A model generated the notes under the pieces. That model saw only the letters and a program-made list of their open reading frames with translations, did no database searches and was not told the DNA's origin. The position numbers were made by a program, and so were the translations under genes. Positions 62,383 to 64,000 of a DNA stretch of 64,000 bases are shown here, one piece after another. How positions within the stretch are numbered: position 1 is the stretch's first letter; the number at the start of each line of letters is the position of its first letter. The DNA comes from Isoetes taiwanensis (Eukaryota; Streptophyta; Lycopodiopsida; Isoetales; Isoetaceae): positions 5,766,623 to 5,830,622 of the forward strand of contig JAJEKV010000027.1 in NCBI GenBank assembly GCA_021234155.1, given 5' to 3'.

Positions 62383-64000
62383 CACCCAAACCAAAGGGGG
62401 TTTCAGGGGGATTTTAATTTAAATGCATTGAATGCAATGGTTGGTAATTATGTGTTGGTTGTTATATCAAAAAAAAATTTGGGCCCTTCGGGCCCTAACA
62501 AAAGGAAAAATAGATAAACTTTAAGGGCGTAAATATTAATTATTAATTCAAGAGATTGTATAAAACATCAAGGACATTACATTACATTACATTTTCATTT
62601 AATACAATGCATTTTTAGCTGGAAATAGTTGTAACATTTGAAATGCACAAATGGCCATCCAGCGGATATATAGCACGACTGGAGCTGCCTTCTTGAGTTC
62701 CTTAGAAATATCTAGCATAGGTCCAGGATCTCCGACATCAAAACAAAGTACTGTATTTTCATAGATTATATCCACAAAACTATTGAAACTTGGAGTATAC
62801 CTTTTGATCCAAAATGCTCCATGTTTGCACAAATCATCCTTCAAAGTTTAATGATATAGCTTGTAGGAATATGGATATGCAATGTCTAAGATCTCTGCCT
62901 TCTTCTGTCTTCAAGTTACAAACCAAAGACAAACTAATTTCAAATCTCAAATGACAAATATAACACGTCCTCATATTTAGTTAGCAAGTTTATATTTAAT
63001 AGTAGGTTTACTTTACAATCGAGAAACAACTTAATTGTATATATGGATCTCACTGTGTAATGTAATGGCAACAAAAGGTCTCCAAATTATCCGCCCATGT
63101 AAAGCAAAGATTTTTTATCGCCACCATAGATTGAAATATCGCCTCCATCCGTCGGGGAGGACTAGCAATGCTTCCTAACCGTGTTTTGAGAAGTTAACTG
63201 GTTTCAGTAAGCTATTCAATCAGAGAAATTATACAGAAAATACAGAACGAAATACAAAAAATTTTGAAGCATCCATACAATCCACGTTTATATGCATTGT
63301 GCTTCTCACAAGTATAGCCTAACGTCAGTCTATTGCTGAATAATGCAAAATATGTTGGCAATATATGAGTGCATGAGATTAAATAAACATGCATAAAGAC
63401 AAGCAAAATCTCTACTTTTAGATAGTACTAAGCAAAGAAAGCCATGTGCAATGCAAAATCAGAACACCTTGAAATTGAAGTACAGGATGGTTTGGACCTG
63501 AAGCAGCTTGCAGGATATTAGAAAATGATGCTATTATGCTATTATGATGATATTAAAATTATTTACCACTAGTTGCATCTTGTTTGCATGGATATGGGCT
63601 GATTGTAGTTGTTGTAGAGGAGAATTATTTATCACTAGTTGCAAACCTGGATTGCAAGGCTGGGAAGGTGATCATTCATAGCTGTAAAAGCTTTGCCATG
63701 CTTTATGTCTGCTAGCAATTGCATTTGTTAGAGGAGGCAATTAACTATTGAAACATGAATGATATTAACCTGCAAGAGTTTGAACTCCAGCTAAGCTCCC
63801 ATTTTGCTTTTGCTCTCTTGCTTGTGATTATGCTTGCATTTCTACAAAGGCCATGTATGTAAAGGCACAATGTTTGCAACCCATAAAACTTAGCATGTTC
63901 CTCTGAGAATTCCTGCAACACATGTAGATGCAAATAGGTAAGAAAAATGGAAAACAAAAAGATGTATAGCATCATATGTTGTGTAGAATCAAAAACGTTT
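62383..64000. other. Right end of window, no confident gene
   Basis: A minus-strand frame at 62599-62844 (WIKRYTPSFNSFVDIIYENT, FDVGDPGPMLDISKELKKA) reads like a decayed or partial exon; I do not recognise it. A short palindrome gggcccttcgggccc lies at about 62482-62496. The remaining sequence is AT-rich without repeats I can define. Confidence 0.4.

Overview
This is a nuclear window from a land plant. The evidence is spliced genes with GT/AG introns, a 12-exon plastid-type enoyl-ACP reductase gene, an intact PLS-type pentatricopeptide repeat (PPR) gene, and dense nested LTR retrotransposons, L1-like LINEs and SINE-like elements. The PPR style (many near-identical repeats with the H-G-x-G-x-x-A-L spacing) and the abundant chromovirus and Tat-like elements fit a fern or another non-seed plant. 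That is an inference, not a demonstration.

Layout. 1-2831: no gene; a 140-bp tandem repeat near 2346-2610. 2832-5332 (minus): MOD1/ENR-type enoyl-ACP reductase in 12 exons, with two indels in its last exon. 5345-15000: gene-poor, with a 107-bp palindrome (8418-8524) and a duplicated 47-bp unit followed by (CAT)n and (ATT)n (9439-9727). 15682-17934 (minus): PPR protein. 19568-33208: a 13.6-kb Ty3/gypsy chromovirus with perfect target-site duplication (TSD) ATATG (element 1). 33209-35625 (minus): remnant of a related element (element 5). 35967-48759: L1-like LINE material; the plus-strand LINE is split at 38126/48051 by a 9.9-kb minus-strand Tat-like gypsy element (element 2, TSD GAAGG). 48760-56895: a truncated LTR element with gag only (element 4), into which a young chromovirus (element 3, TSD CCATC) has inserted. 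57440-61160: a tandem array with a 1,549-bp period. 62128-62382: a small element with perfect terminal inverted repeats that contains a piece of the same family.

The most unusual object is element 1. Between its 5' LTR and gag it has 4.5 kb of extra DNA with two gene units. Each sits about 110-120 bp downstream of a TATAAATAG box with a neighbouring telo-box, and each promoter is preceded by an array of about 205-bp repeats carrying a strong 73-bp hairpin (2 copies, then 3 copies). Unit 1 starts with an exon encoding exactly the first ten residues of histone H3 (MARTKQTARK), ending at a consensus splice donor, and ends with an unmistakable histone H3 fold (LQEAAE, FED, HAKRVT, MPKD); a long lysine/arginine/glutamate-rich reading frame lies between. 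Unit 2 encodes an unrecognised protein of about 400-490 residues whose two reading frames can be joined by a phase-consistent intron. Gag is mostly open, but pol has several frameshifts and a stop in the chromodomain, so this copy cannot move by itself. A retrotransposon carrying its own H3-like histone gene, alongside a chromodomain integrase, is the best candidate here for an undescribed system.

All calls come from reading the sequence and recalled family knowledge. No database search was possible.
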